Both the position numbers and the translations under genes were made by a program. This document shows positions 15,841 to 25,727 of a stretch of DNA of 44,686 nt, in pieces (within the stretch, counting starts at the first letter, position 1; each line of letters starts with the position of its first letter). Below the pieces are notes generated by a model that saw only the letters and a program-made list of their open reading frames with translations, was not told the DNA's origin and did no database searches. The stretch comes from Thermobifida fusca NBRC 14071 = JCM 3263. GTDB lineage: Bacteria > Actinomycetota > Actinomycetes > Streptosporangiales > Streptosporangiaceae. The stretch lies in contig NZ_BCWB01000012.1 in assembly GCF_001592045.1 (NCBI RefSeq), positions 1 through 44,686 on the forward strand, written 5' to 3'.

Positions 15841-18800
15841 ATGCCCTCCCCTGACCGAAAGCCCCGCCAGGTCACCCCCACCGAACTGCTCGACATCCGC
15901 GAAGCCGAGTGGCGGCCCCGCCTGGAGTCGCGCTCCCTCGTCAGCGAGACCGTGCTGCCCCAGAAACACCTGGACCAGGCCGCGGTCGCGCTCGGCCGCG
16001 TCCTCACCCAGGCCCTCGACCGGGGACGCGAGCCCCGTCTGCTCCGCTGGCCCGCCTGCGTGGCCGCCGTCACCGCCGGCATCGCCACCGCCCGCTACTC
16101 CCAGGGCGCGTTCTGGCCCGCACTGTGGGAGACCGCCCGCGTGCCCGCCGCCCGGCAGGACGCCGACACCTGGGGGAAGGCGTTCCTGGGCGCCCTGGAC
16201 CGGCTGGGCCTGGACCCCTTCCCCGACGAGCACTTCCCCTACGTCACGCCGATCCTCATGCACGCGGGCATCCCCACCTACTGCCTGGGCGACGTGTTCA
16301 CCCTGCTGCTGGAACGCAGCGTGCGCACCCCCGGCCTGGACGCCCCCGCCTTCCACCACTGGGCCGTGTCCGGACGGCACCGCCTCAACAGCCTCGACGT
16401 GCCCGCGCGGCGGTTCATCACCGAGGGCGGCGACTACGCCCTGGAGGTCGTCGACCGCTGCCTGGACCTGCTCGACCGGCTCCGTGACGACCCCGACGCC
16501 GACTGCCGGTCCGTGGGCCTGCCGCCGCGCTTCCTCGCCCCCGCCCGCGAGGCCCTGGAACGGGCCGCCGCGTCGGGGACCCCGGTCGCGCGCCCCGCCA
16601 CCGGCGGCCCCCGGCGGCAGCAGGGCGCCCGGCCCCGGCTGCGCCTCGACCCCTACGCGCACGGCGTGCACGTCGCGCTGCCCGTCATCGGCGACAGCGA
16701 CGACCACATCGTGCGCTGGCGCATCACCACCGACAGCGGCACGTACCAGGTGCGCGGCCACGGCCGGTGGGCCGCCGCCGCGGGCACCGCCTCCCCCACC
16801 CTGTTCCCGCTGCCCGCCCCCAGCCGCACCGTCCGCGTGGAACTCGGCGACACCGGCTTCACCGAACACCTGCCGCTGGTCGACCCCGAGGACCCGCTGC
16901 TCGTCTTCACCGACGACGGCGACCCGCTCGACCCCCGGCTCGCGCTGCCGCCCGGCCGCCTGTGGCTGCTGCACCCCGCCGACCGGGCCCTGCTGCGCTC
17001 CGGCGGCGACACCGGCGACGACCTGGTCGGCGACACCCCCTACGGCTGGGAGGGGTGGACACTGCTGCGGGTGACCCTGCGCCGCGGCGACCGGATCGGC
17101 CTGGAGGGCTGCCCCGAGCGCCTCGTGCACGGCCGCGCCCGCCCCCACCTCGACCAGTCCGCTCCCGTGCGGGGCGTGTCGACCACGTCCGGCTCCCCCG
17201 TCCACGCCGACCTGCCCGTGGTGGTGCTGCCCGACGCCGAGGGCGAGGCCGTGGACTGGCACATCGACGTGCTGCACGCCGACACCGGACGGCTGCTGGC
17301 CGGCGCCACCGGCCGCAGCGGGCAGCGCGTCAGCCCGCTGGAGGGCCTGCCCCGCCCCGTGCTCGGCTCGTTCCTGGTCACCGTGCGCGGCCCTCTCGGC
17401 CGCGGCCTGCGCCGCCACCTCACCGTCGCCGAAGGGCTCACCGCCCGCTACGAGCCCGCCTTCCGGGCGCTCACCCCCACCGGGCTGGAACCGGTGGACG
17501 CCGTCCTGGCCGGACCCGACGGGCTGGACGTCGAACCGGAGGCGCAGCGGCTCGGCTCCGGCGAGGCGACGCTCGCGGCGCGGCTGCGCACCGCCGCCGC
17601 CGAACTGGCCGTCACCGTCCGCCCGCCGCACCTGGCCGTACTGTGCACCGGCGACCCCAGCCCCCAGTGGCGGCCCCAGCCGCTGCGGCTGGCCACCGAG
17701 ACCGTGACCGGGGTCGGCGACCTGCTGCTGCGCCTCCCCGAAGGCGAGGAGGACAGCGGGCTGCCCGGGCCGCTGTCGGTGATCTCCGGTGAGGACGTGG
17801 TGCAGCGGGTGGAACCCGCGGCGCACCGGGGCGGCGCCACCGTCCGCTACCCGATCGCCCAGATCGGCGACACCGCCGCCGCCCACCGGCACCTGCGGAT
17901 CGCCGCCCCCTACCGGGACCGGGTCCTGCACGTCGCCGTGGTCAGCCCGCGCCGCCTGGCCACCGGGGCGCACCAGGAGGACGGCGCCGTCGTCCTGGCG
18001 GACTTCCCCGGCATGCCCGGGGTCGATGCCGCCCTCTACCCGCACCGCGCGCCGTGGCGGCCGCCCCGGGTGGTGCCGGTGTCCAAGGACGGCCGCATCG
18101 CCCTGCCCGAGGACCTGCGCGACGGCGGCCCGCTGGAGGTGCTGCTGGCCGTGGACGACCCGTGGTCGGCGGCGGAGTGGCCCGACTGGCCCGACCGGCG
18201 CGACGCCAACCGGCTCACCTGCCCCGCGCCCGGCGTCCCCGACTCCGACGACCCCGAGGAGGTGCTGCTCTCCCGGGTCCTCGCCGGGGAGGCCGACGCC
18301 GACCGGCTGCGCGGCACCGACGAGACCGCCGCCCGGCTGTGGCGGGTCGTGGGCCTGGCCGACCGGCTCGTCTCCGTCGGCGTGGACCGCGCCGCCGTCG
18401 ACGCCTGTGCCCGCGCCCTCGGCGCACACCCCGTCACCGCGCTGCTCGCCCACGGCTCCGCCGGACTGGACCCCGCCGACAGCGTCCGCACCCTCATCGC
18501 CAGCGGCCTGGCCGCCGCACCCCAGCACGACCGGGTCACCGTGGACGAGGCGGTCCGGCTGTGGCAGCGGCTGCCCGCCGCGGCCGCCCTGGCCACCAGC
18601 GACCTGCTGCCCCGCATCCCCACCGACCCCGCCCGGCAGCGGCCCGAGCACGCCGAACTGCTGGAGGAGCTGGAGCACAGCTGCGGGCCCGCCGCCGCGC
18701 AACTGCTGGCCGGCGACGCCGACCCGCACGCCCGCGTCGGCCGCTTCGACGCCTCCGCCGAACACCTCGCCCGCATGCCCGAGGCTCAGGTCAGGGCCGC

Positions 18801-19248
18801 GTGGCGGGCCGCCGGAGTGGTGCCCCGGGCGCTGCTGGACGCCGACAACCGCTCCCAGGCCGCCCTCGCCCTGTTCGGGGTGCGCAACAGCACCGCGCTG
18901 CACGGGGTGCGCTCCCGGGCGGCCACCGTCCTGAAGCTGACCGCCGCGGTGTGCGACCGGCTCCCCGACGCTTACCGGACAGCGGCACGCGCCCTGATCG
19001 ACAGCCGCCGCCCCGACCGGCCCGGGTCCTGGCGCGACCTGCCCGCCCTGTCCGCCGCGCTGGCCACCGCCGCCCGCCTGGCCGCCCGGGACGTGGACGA
19101 CTGCCGACGGCTGGTGGAGCGCTACCGGCAGGAGTGGGCGGAACTGGCCGCCGCGGCCCCCGACCTCGCCGCCGTCGACCTCGTCCTCGCCGAACTCACC
19201 CTCGCCGGAACCGAACGCGCCCGACTGTTCAAGGAGCCGACCGCGTGA
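15841..19248 (+). CDS. Large unknown protein, partner of the DUF1998 helicase
   Basis: This 1,135-residue protein has no signal peptide, membrane helix or catalytic motif I recognise. An alpha-helical N-terminal region (about 1-250) includes ARYSQGAFWPALWETA (about 83-98) and ILMHAGIPTYCLGD (about 139-152). A long beta-rich middle (about 270-750) follows, and a helical C-terminal region (about 820-1130). ATG 15841 has GGAG five bases upstream. Its stop overlaps the helicase start (GTGA), so the two are made together and probably form a complex. Conserved-looking Trp/Tyr-rich patches in the N-terminus may bind a substrate or the helicase. By position it could correspond to DruH of type III Druantia, but I cannot confirm homology. 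Nearly all codons end in G or C. Confidence 0.8.
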   Translation: MPSPDRKPRQVTPTELLDIREAEWRPRLESRSLVSETVLPQKHLDQAAVALGRVLTQALDRGREPRLLRWPACVAAVTAGIATARYSQGAFWPALWETARVPAARQDADTWGKAFLGALDRLGLDPFPDEHFPYVTPILMHAGIPTYCLGDVFTLLLERSVRTPGLDAPAFHHWAVSGRHRLNSLDVPARRFITEGGDYALEVVDRCLDLLDRLRDDPDADCRSVGLPPRFLAPAREALERAAASGTPVARPATGGPRRQQGARPRLRLDPYAHGVHVALPVIGDSDDHIVRWRITTDSGTYQVRGHGRWAAAAGTASPTLFPLPAPSRTVRVELGDTGFTEHLPLVDPEDPLLVFTDDGDPLDPRLALPPGRLWLLHPADRALLRSGGDTGDDLVGDTPYGWEGWTLLRVTLRRGDRIGLEGCPERLVHGRARPHLDQSAPVRGVSTTSGSPVHADLPVVVLPDAEGEAVDWHIDVLHADTGRLLAGATGRSGQRVSPLEGLPRPVLGSFLVTVRGPLGRGLRRHLTVAEGLTARYEPAFRALTPTGLEPVDAVLAGPDGLDVEPEAQRLGSGEATLAARLRTAAAELAVTVRPPHLAVLCTGDPSPQWRPQPLRLATETVTGVGDLLLRLPEGEEDSGLPGPLSVISGEDVVQRVEPAAHRGGATVRYPIAQIGDTAAAHRHLRIAAPYRDRVLHVAVVSPRRLATGAHQEDGAVVLADFPGMPGVDAALYPHRAPWRPPRVVPVSKDGRIALPEDLRDGGPLEVLLAVDDPWSAAEWPDWPDRRDANRLTCPAPGVPDSDDPEEVLLSRVLAGEADADRLRGTDETAARLWRVVGLADRLVSVGVDRAAVDACARALGAHPVTALLAHGSAGLDPADSVRTLIASGLAAAPQHDRVTVDEAVRLWQRLPAAAALATSDLLPRIPTDPARQRPEHAELLEELEHSCGPAAAQLLAGDADPHARVGRFDASAEHLARMPEAQVRAAWRAAGVVPRALLDADNRSQAALALFGVRNSTALHGVRSRAATVLKLTAAVCDRLPDAYRTAARALIDSRRPDRPGSWRDLPALSAALATAARLAARDVDDCRRLVERYRQEWAELAAAAPDLAAVDLVLAELTLAGTERARLFKEPTA

Positions 19249-22200
19249 CCACCACCCTGGACCCCATCGGCGTCAGCGCCCTGATCAGTGACAGCTACCG
19301 CCGCTACCTGCGCTCCCTGCTGCCGCTGCGCGACCGCGGACTCGCCGACGCCCTGGAGGAGCAGATCAGCAGCAGCCCGCTGCTGACCAAGGGGCCGCTG
19401 CTGGAGGCCACCCCGCCCTACCGGACCGGCGCCACCCCGCGCCAACTGGTCGCCGAAGGCGTGCTGTCGCCCTCCTTCGCCGCGCCCGGCGGCCCCGCGA
19501 TCCACCTGGACCGCCCCCTCTACCTGCACCAGGAGCAGGCGATCCGCAAGGCCCGCGCCGGACGCAACCTGGTGGTGGCCACCGGCACCGGGTCGGGCAA
19601 GACCGAGAGCTTCCTGCTGCCCATCCTCAACGAGCTGGAGGAGCAGCACCGGCGCGGCGAGCTCGGGCCGGGCGTGCGCGCGCTGCTGCTGTACCCGATG
19701 AACGCGCTCGCCAACGACCAGCTCAAACGGCTGCGGGAACTGCTCTCCGGCAGCCCGCACATCACCTTCGGCCGCTACACCGGCGAGACCAAGGACAGCG
19801 ACCGGCAGGCCCTCGACTCCTACCACCGCCTGCACGGCCAGCGCGACCCGCTGCCCAACGAGCTCATCAGCCGCGAGCAGATGCGGCGCAGGCCGCCGCA
19901 CCTGCTGCTCACCAACTACGCGATGCTGGAGTACCTGCTGCTGCGCCCCGCCGACCTCGACCTGTTCGAGGGCGAGCACGCCGGGCACTGGCGGTTCGTC
20001 GCCCTGGACGAGGCGCACGTCTACGACGGGGCCAAGGCCGCCGAACTGGCGATGCTGCTGCGCCGCCTGCGCGACCGGGTCGCCCCCGGCCGCCGCCTGC
20101 AGTGCATCGCCACCAGCGCCACCGTCGGCGACGACCCGCAGGCGGTGATGACGTTCGCGTCCCGGCTGTTCTTCGACGCGCCGTTCGAGTGGGACGCGAC
20201 CGACCCCGACCGGCAGGACCTGGTGACCGCCGCCCGCCGCACCGACGCCCCGGGCCGGCCGTGGGGGCCGCTGTCGGCCGCCGACTACGCGGCGATCGGC
20301 CGCGCCGCCGACCCCGGGGCCGAGCTCGTCGCCGCCGCCCGGCGGCACGGCGTCCCCGACGGCGACGCCTACCGGGTGCTCGCCGCCGAACAGCGCATGC
20401 GGAAACTGCGCGCCCTGCTCGCCGACGGCGGCCCGCAGCCGCTGGAGGACCTGGCCGTGCGGGTCTTCGCCGGAGAGCACGACGGCACCGTGCGGCCCGC
20501 CGCCGCGCTGGCCGCCCTGGTCGCCCTGGGCAGCCGGGTGCGCGACCCCGACGGCAACCCGCTGCTCTCCGCGCGCTACCACCTGTTCACCCGCGCCACC
20601 GAGGGCGCGTTCACCTGCCTGTCCGGGAAGGGGCCGCACGTCTGGCTCTCCCGCCACGAGCACTGCCCCGACTGCCACGCGCCCGCGTTCGAGCTCGCCG
20701 CCTGCAAACGCTGCGGCGACGCCTACCTGGTGGGCACCACGGCGGCCGAGGACGCGGCGGTCCGCTTCCTGCCCCAGCGCCGCCCCCAGGACCAGGTCCT
20801 GTGGCTGCACCTGGGCGACTCCCCGATCGCCGTCGACGACGATGACGACACCCTGGAGGAGCCCGTCGCGCGGACCACCCCCGAGGACGACCACCTGTGC
20901 GTCGGCTGCGGCGCGCTCGGCACCGCGGCGCGCGCCTGCGTCTCCGGCTGCCCGGGCCGTGCCGTGCGCGCGGTGCGGAAGCTGCGCAGCAGGAACGGCC
21001 GCCCCAGCGGCTGCCTGTCCTGCGGGGCGCGCGGCCTCGACACGGTGCGCCGCCTGGAGAGCGGCAACGAGGCCGCGGCGGCCGTGGTGGCGACCGCGCT
21101 CTACCAGGCGCTGCCCGAGGACGCCGACGCCGGGCGCGCCGACCGCCCCGGCGGGGGCCGCAAACTGCTCACGTTCAGCGACAGCCGCCAGGCCGCCGCG
21201 TTCTTCGCGCCCTACCTGGAGCACAGCTACTCGCTGCTGCAGCAGCGGCGGCTCATCCTCGAGGGGCTGGAGCACGGCTTCGACGCCGCCGACGACTTCC
21301 GGGTCGACGACCTGATCGGCCACACCGCGCGGCGGGCCGCGCGCGCCGGGAACTTCGAGCGGCGCGTCTCCCGCCAGCGCCGGGAGCACGCCGCCGGCCT
21401 GTGGGTGATGCGGGAGCTCGTCGCCACCGACGACCGGCAGTCCCTGGAGGGGCGCGGCCTGCTGCGCGTCCGCATGGAACGCCCCGAGGGCGTGCGGCTG
21501 CCCCCGGCGCTGACCCGGATGCTCGGGCTGGACGAGGACGAGGCGTGGGACCTGCTCGGCGAGCTCGTGCGCACCCTGCGCCAGCAGGGCGCGCTGACCA
21601 TGCCCGAGGGGGTGGCCCCCGACGACGAGGCGTTCGCGCCCCGGCGCGGCCCCGTCTACGTGCGGGAGAGCGGCCCCGCCCCCAAGCGGAAGGTGATCTC
21701 CTGGCTGCCCGGCCAGGCCAGCAACCGCCGCGTCGACTACCTGCGGCGGCTGCTGGACCGGCTCGGCGTCGCCGACCCCTCGCTCACCCCCGAGGACCTG
21801 CTGCGCGGCGCCTGGAAGCTGCTCACCGGGCTGGGCGGCGGGCGCGAGGGCGAGGGGTGGCTGTGCTCGGACAGCGACCGCGTCCTCGGCACGGTGTGGC
21901 GGGTCGACCACACCGCCCTGCTGCTGGCCCCCGTGGGCGCGCACGCCCCGCTCCACCAGTGCGACAGCTGCCGCCGCCTGCACCCGGTGTCGGTGCGCGG
22001 GGTGTGCCCCACCCTCAACTGCCCCGGCACGCTCCACCCGTTCACGCCGCCCGCCCCCGAGGCGGACGACGACCACTACCGGCGCCTCTACCGCAGCCTC
22101 AACCCGGTGGTGCTGCGCGCCCAGGAGCACACCGCGCAGTGGTCCACCGAGGAGGCCGCCCGCATCCAGGAGGACTTCGTCGAGGGCCGCGTCAACATGC

Positions 22201-23930
22201 TGTCCTGCTCCACCACCTTCGAGCTCGGCGTGGACGTGGGCGAGCTCCAGGCGGTGCTGCTGCACAACATGCCGCCCACCACCGCCAACTACGTGCAGCG
22301 CGCCGGACGCGCCGGGCGGCGCACCGACTCGGCCGCGCTGGTGGTCACGCACGCCCAGCGCCGCTCCCACGACCTGTTCCGCTACCAGGAGCCCGAGCAG
22401 ATGATCGCCGGGCAGGTGCGCGCGCCCTACGTGCCGCTCGCCAACGAGCGCATCGCCCGCCGCCACGCCCACTCGGTGGCGCTGGCCGCGTTCTTCCGGC
22501 ACTGGCACCGCGCCACCGGGGAGGCCTGGGCCACCGTCGGCGCGTTCTTCCTGCCCGGGGAGAACGGAGCACCCGCACCGGTGACCCGCGTGGCTGACTT
22601 CCTCACCCCGGTCCCTGAGGAGATCAGGGCCGCACTGCGGCGCATTCTGCCGAGCAACGTGGCCGCCGACATCGGGGTGGACGACGACCGGTGGGTTACC
22701 GAACTGTGCGAACACTTGGAGCAGTTGCGTCTCGAAGTCGACCAGGACGTCGCCGACTTTGAACGCCGCCGCGTGGCAGCCTTTGAGAAACGCAACGACC
22801 TGCTGGCTGGGCGGTTCGGGAAGACCATCAACACCATCGTGCGCCGCTCGCTGCTCAGCTTCCTGGCGACCCGCAACGTGCTGCCCAAGTACGGATTCCC
22901 CGTCGACACCGTGGAACTGCGCACCCACCATGCCGAAGAGCCGGTGGGCAGCAAACTTGAGCTGGCCCGCGACCTCACCTCAGCGATCTACGAGTACGCG
23001 CCAGGCGTGGAGATCGTGGCGGGCAGCAGAAAATGGCAGTCGGGCGGGGTGTACCGGCTGCCCGGGCGGGAGCTGCGCCGCTTCTCCTACCGGGTGTGCG
23101 ACACCTGCGGCTACTACGCGGAGAGCACGGAACGGCTCGCTGAAGTCTGTGCGGCCTGCGGGACCGCAGCCACCGGCACGCCCACCGAGTACTGCATTCC
23201 CGAGTTCGGTTTCGTGGCCCTGCCCAAGACGGAAGCCGCGGGCCTAACTCCGCCGCAGCGGTCCTGGCACGGCTCTACCCACGTGCTCCGGCTCGCGGTC
23301 GACCCCGTGGAACGACGGTGGCCGCTGCCCAGCGGAGGCGAAGTGGTGTGCCTGGCAGGCAGCCGCGGGGAACTCGTGGCGCTCTCCGAAGGGCCGTCTG
23401 GACGCGGATTCTGGATCTGTGAATGGTGCGGCTGGGGCGGCAGAGCAGCCCAGAAGCGTCCTAAAGAGCACACGCACCCGCTCAAAGGCATCCCGTGCAC
23501 CGGCCCGCTCAGCCGCCTGTCCTTGGGGCACAAGTACGAAACCGACCTCGTGGACATCACCTTCCACGGGAAGCTGAACATCACCACAGCGTCGCCCCAG
23601 ACCCGGTATTCGCTGCTGTACGCTCTGCTGGAAGGCGCGTCAGCCGCGTTGGAGATCAGCCGCGACGACATCGACGGCACCCTGTTCTTCCAGGCCGGGC
23701 AGACCACCAGCCTGGTGCTGTTCGACACGGTGCCTGGCGGGGCAGGCGGCGCCGTCCGGATTGCCACGCACTTCCGCGAAGTGCTGCTCGCCGCCCGGAA
23801 ACGGGTGGAGAACTGCGAGTGCGGGGAAGAGACGTCCTGCTACGGGTGTCTGCGCACCTATCGCAACCAGACCCGCCACGACCTGCTGGTGCGCAGGGAC
23901 GCGCTCGCCGCGCTGCACTCGCTGACCTGA
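19245..23930 (+). CDS. Superfamily-2 DEAH-type helicase with DUF1998/MZB C-terminus
   Basis: This is a 1,561-residue protein. Helicase motifs: LHQEQAI (94-100), Walker A TGTGSGKT (113-120), motif Ia YPMNALANDQ (150-159), DEAH (255-258), SAT (291-293), FSDSRQA (644-650), ELGVDVG (993-999) and QRAGRAGR (1018-1025). Cysteine pairs at 474/477, 487/490 and 552/555 suggest zinc ribbons inserted between the two RecA lobes. The C-terminus has LPKYGFPVD (about 1213-1221), further CxxC pairs (1285/1288, 1301/1304) and an MZB-like cluster Cys1524/1526/1531/1534. The same architecture occurs in DruE (Druantia) and in DISARM helicases, so defence is the likely role. The GTG start has AAGGAG eight bases upstream. 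Codon use changes near 22,565 (residue 1108). Confidence 0.9.
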   Translation: MTTTLDPIGVSALISDSYRRYLRSLLPLRDRGLADALEEQISSSPLLTKGPLLEATPPYRTGATPRQLVAEGVLSPSFAAPGGPAIHLDRPLYLHQEQAIRKARAGRNLVVATGTGSGKTESFLLPILNELEEQHRRGELGPGVRALLLYPMNALANDQLKRLRELLSGSPHITFGRYTGETKDSDRQALDSYHRLHGQRDPLPNELISREQMRRRPPHLLLTNYAMLEYLLLRPADLDLFEGEHAGHWRFVALDEAHVYDGAKAAELAMLLRRLRDRVAPGRRLQCIATSATVGDDPQAVMTFASRLFFDAPFEWDATDPDRQDLVTAARRTDAPGRPWGPLSAADYAAIGRAADPGAELVAAARRHGVPDGDAYRVLAAEQRMRKLRALLADGGPQPLEDLAVRVFAGEHDGTVRPAAALAALVALGSRVRDPDGNPLLSARYHLFTRATEGAFTCLSGKGPHVWLSRHEHCPDCHAPAFELAACKRCGDAYLVGTTAAEDAAVRFLPQRRPQDQVLWLHLGDSPIAVDDDDDTLEEPVARTTPEDDHLCVGCGALGTAARACVSGCPGRAVRAVRKLRSRNGRPSGCLSCGARGLDTVRRLESGNEAAAAVVATALYQALPEDADAGRADRPGGGRKLLTFSDSRQAAAFFAPYLEHSYSLLQQRRLILEGLEHGFDAADDFRVDDLIGHTARRAARAGNFERRVSRQRREHAAGLWVMRELVATDDRQSLEGRGLLRVRMERPEGVRLPPALTRMLGLDEDEAWDLLGELVRTLRQQGALTMPEGVAPDDEAFAPRRGPVYVRESGPAPKRKVISWLPGQASNRRVDYLRRLLDRLGVADPSLTPEDLLRGAWKLLTGLGGGREGEGWLCSDSDRVLGTVWRVDHTALLLAPVGAHAPLHQCDSCRRLHPVSVRGVCPTLNCPGTLHPFTPPAPEADDDHYRRLYRSLNPVVLRAQEHTAQWSTEEAARIQEDFVEGRVNMLSCSTTFELGVDVGELQAVLLHNMPPTTANYVQRAGRAGRRTDSAALVVTHAQRRSHDLFRYQEPEQMIAGQVRAPYVPLANERIARRHAHSVALAAFFRHWHRATGEAWATVGAFFLPGENGAPAPVTRVADFLTPVPEEIRAALRRILPSNVAADIGVDDDRWVTELCEHLEQLRLEVDQDVADFERRRVAAFEKRNDLLAGRFGKTINTIVRRSLLSFLATRNVLPKYGFPVDTVELRTHHAEEPVGSKLELARDLTSAIYEYAPGVEIVAGSRKWQSGGVYRLPGRELRRFSYRVCDTCGYYAESTERLAEVCAACGTAATGTPTEYCIPEFGFVALPKTEAAGLTPPQRSWHGSTHVLRLAVDPVERRWPLPSGGEVVCLAGSRGELVALSEGPSGRGFWICEWCGWGGRAAQKRPKEHTHPLKGIPCTGPLSRLSLGHKYETDLVDITFHGKLNITTASPQTRYSLLYALLEGASAALEISRDDIDGTLFFQAGQTTSLVLFDTVPGGAGGAVRIATHFREVLLAARKRVENCECGEETSCYGCLRTYRNQTRHDLLVRRDALAALHSLT

Positions 23931-23945
23931 CCGGTCGGGGAGGGG

Positions 23946-23996
23946 GCACGGCCCCCGCGGAAACCCGTGTTCAGAGGGTTTCCGCGGGGGCCGTGC
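23946..23996. terminator. Strong bidirectional terminator hairpin
   Basis: A perfect 20-bp inverted repeat (left arm 23946-23965, right arm 23977-23996, extendable to 21 bp) lies between the convergent stops of the helicase gene and the pseudouridine synthase gene. It starts GCACGGCCCC and ends GGGGCCGTGC, with a loop of nine to eleven bases. Confidence 0.75.
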
Positions 23997-24002
23997 ATGC
24001 CG

Positions 24003-24932
24003 TCACGACTCTGCGCGGAGAATCTCCAGCGACTTCGCCAAATCCTCCGGATACGAGCTGGTGAACTCCACCCGGCGGTACTGCGTGGGGTGGGTGAACG
24101 CCAACCGGATCGCGTGCAGCCACTGCCGGTGCACCCCCAGCCGCTCCGCCAACGTGGGATCCGCCCCGTACAGGGTGTCCCCCACGCACGGGTGGCGGAT
24201 CGCCGACATGTGGACGCGGATCTGGTGGGTGCGGCCCGTCTCCAAGTCGATTTCCAGCAGGCTGGCCGCGCGGAACGCCTCCAACGTGGTGTAGTGGGTC
24301 ACCGACGGGCGGCCGCCCGCCACCACCGCGAACCGGCCGTCCCCTGACGGGTGCCGGTCGATCGGCGCGTCGATCGTGCCGCGCAGCGGATCAGGGTGCC
24401 CCTGCACGAGCGCGTGGTAGACCTTCTCCACTGTGCGCTCCTTGAACGCGCGTTTCAGCGAGCTGTAGGCGATCTCGCTTTTCGCGACCACCATCAGCCC
24501 CGTGGTGTTGGCGTCCAAGCGGTGCACGATGCCCTGCCGTTCGGCGGCACCACTGGTCGCGACCGCGACCCCTGCGGCCAGCAGCCCGTCCACCACGGTC
24601 GGCCCCGACCAGCCGATCGTGGGGTGGGCGACCACGCCCGCGGGCTTGTCCACCACGACAATGTCGGCGTCCTCGTACACGATGCGCATCCCCGGCACCG
24701 GCTCGGGACGCGGCGCAGGGGGGTTCGGGGGCGGGGGCAGGGTGATGTCCAGCCACGCCCCGGCGTTCACCCGGTCGGACTTCGCTGCTGGCGCACCATC
24801 GACCAGCACATTGCCTTCAGCGATCAGCTCGGCTGCACGGGTCCGCGACAGGCCGAAGAGGCGGGCGATTGCCGTATCGAGCCGATCGCCTTCCAACCCG
24901 TCAGGTACCGGCATGCTCCGGTGATCACTCAC
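24003..24932 (-). CDS. rluD: RluA/RluD-family pseudouridine synthase
   Basis: This 309-residue enzyme has an N-terminal S4 RNA-binding domain (about 15-70) and a catalytic domain with [16 protein letters not shown], where Asp140 is the catalytic residue. [10 protein letters not shown] further on is the second family signature. RluD-type enzymes isomerise uridines in 23S rRNA; the exact site is not visible from sequence. The GTG start overlaps the lspA stop (GTGA), a gene order common in actinobacteria and many other bacteria. A strong hairpin follows the stop. Confidence 0.9.
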   Translation of the reverse strand: MSDHRSMPVPDGLEGDRLDTAIARLFGLSRTRAAELIAEGNVLVDGAPAAKSDRVNAGAWLDITLPPPPNPPAPRPEPVPGMRIVYEDADIVVVDKPAGVVAHPTIGWSGPTVVDGLLAAGVAVATSGAAERQGIVHRLDANTTGLMVVAKSEIAYSSLKRAFKERTVEKVYHALVQGHPDPLRGTIDAPIDRHPSGDGRFAVVAGGRPSVTHYTTLEAFRAASLLEIDLETGRTHQIRVHMSAIRHPCVGDTLYGADPTLAERLGVHRQWLHAIRLAFTHPTQYRRVEFTSSYPEDLAKSLEILRAES

Positions 24933-25588
24933 GCTTCGTCTCCTCGCGTCGCACCGCGTTTGTCGTCTGTCTCGCGCGTGCCGTCAATGTTGATCCCACG
25001 GAAAGCCAACAGCACGGCGAGGACACCGCCGCACACGATCGCGGAGTCGGCGATGTTGAACACCGGCCAGTAGGGCACCTGAATCCAGTCCACGACGTGA
25101 CCGTGCAACGGGGACGGCGGATGGAACAGCCGGTCCACCCACGTCCCTGGCGCGTCCGGACCCACGAGTGCCGCCGGTATCTCCCGAGTGTCAGGACGCC
25201 ACACGCGGTCGATGAAATTGCCTATGGCGCCACTGAGGATCAACCCCAGCGACACCGCCCATCCGGCGCTGCGCAGCCGAGGTGCCGTCCACAGGATGGT
25301 GCCGATGACCGCCACCATGATCAGGCTGAACACCCAGGTCATCCCGGTACCGATGGAGAACGCTGCCCCCGGGTTGAACACGAGTGTCAGCTTGAGCAGG
25401 CCGCCGAGAAGCACGATCGGGTCGCGGGGGGAGAAGTACGCGAGCGCGATCTCCTTGGTGACGAAGTCGGCAACCAAGGGCCCGGCGGCAACCGCCAGCA
25501 GCAGCCCTATCCGGCGCGGGCGGTCCTGTGGGGACGCGTTCTCAGCCTCAGTACTCTCGATGCCCTGAGCGGGGTCGACGTCACTCAG
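24929..25588 (-). CDS. lspA: Lipoprotein signal peptidase (signal peptidase II), CTG start
   Basis: LspA is the membrane aspartyl protease that removes lipoprotein signal peptides. The catalytic aspartates are Asp127 in GNFIDRV and Asp181 in FNIADSAI, and FNPGAAFS (71-78) is a further signature. Four membrane helices are visible, including the first ([16 protein letters not shown], about 27-42). The frame has no ATG or GTG upstream of that helix, and a TTG at 25477 would remove it. CTG at 25588 has GAGGAG six bases before it and gives a 219-residue protein with a cytoplasmic N-tail, so I take CTG as the start. The stop overlaps the rluD start. Confidence 0.88.
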   Translation of the reverse strand: MSDVDPAQGIESTEAENASPQDRPRRIGLLLAVAAGPLVADFVTKEIALAYFSPRDPIVLLGGLLKLTLVFNPGAAFSIGTGMTWVFSLIMVAVIGTILWTAPRLRSAGWAVSLGLILSGAIGNFIDRVWRPDTREIPAALVGPDAPGTWVDRLFHPPSPLHGHVVDWIQVPYWPVFNIADSAIVCGGVLAVLLAFRGINIDGTRETDDKRGATRGDEA

Positions 25589-25727
25589 CGGGAACTCCTC
25601 AACGTGGGATACGGCGTACCGCCGCCTCCGTGGTCTCGCGGCCGTCGGTGTTCCGTCCGCGTGGCGTGCGGGCCAGCCCTCATTCTATGCGCCAACCTGA
25701 TTCCCTCATCTGGCTGCGCAGCGGCCG

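Noticed and set aside
14791-18903. A 1,370-codon - strand open frame antisense to the 1,135-aa gene
   Set aside because: It is a mirror of G/C-ending codons on the opposite strand; it has low-complexity Gly/Gln/Val composition and no ribosome site.
19122-22931. A 1,269-codon - strand open frame antisense to the helicase
   Set aside because: Same codon-bias artefact; the + strand frame carries all helicase motifs.
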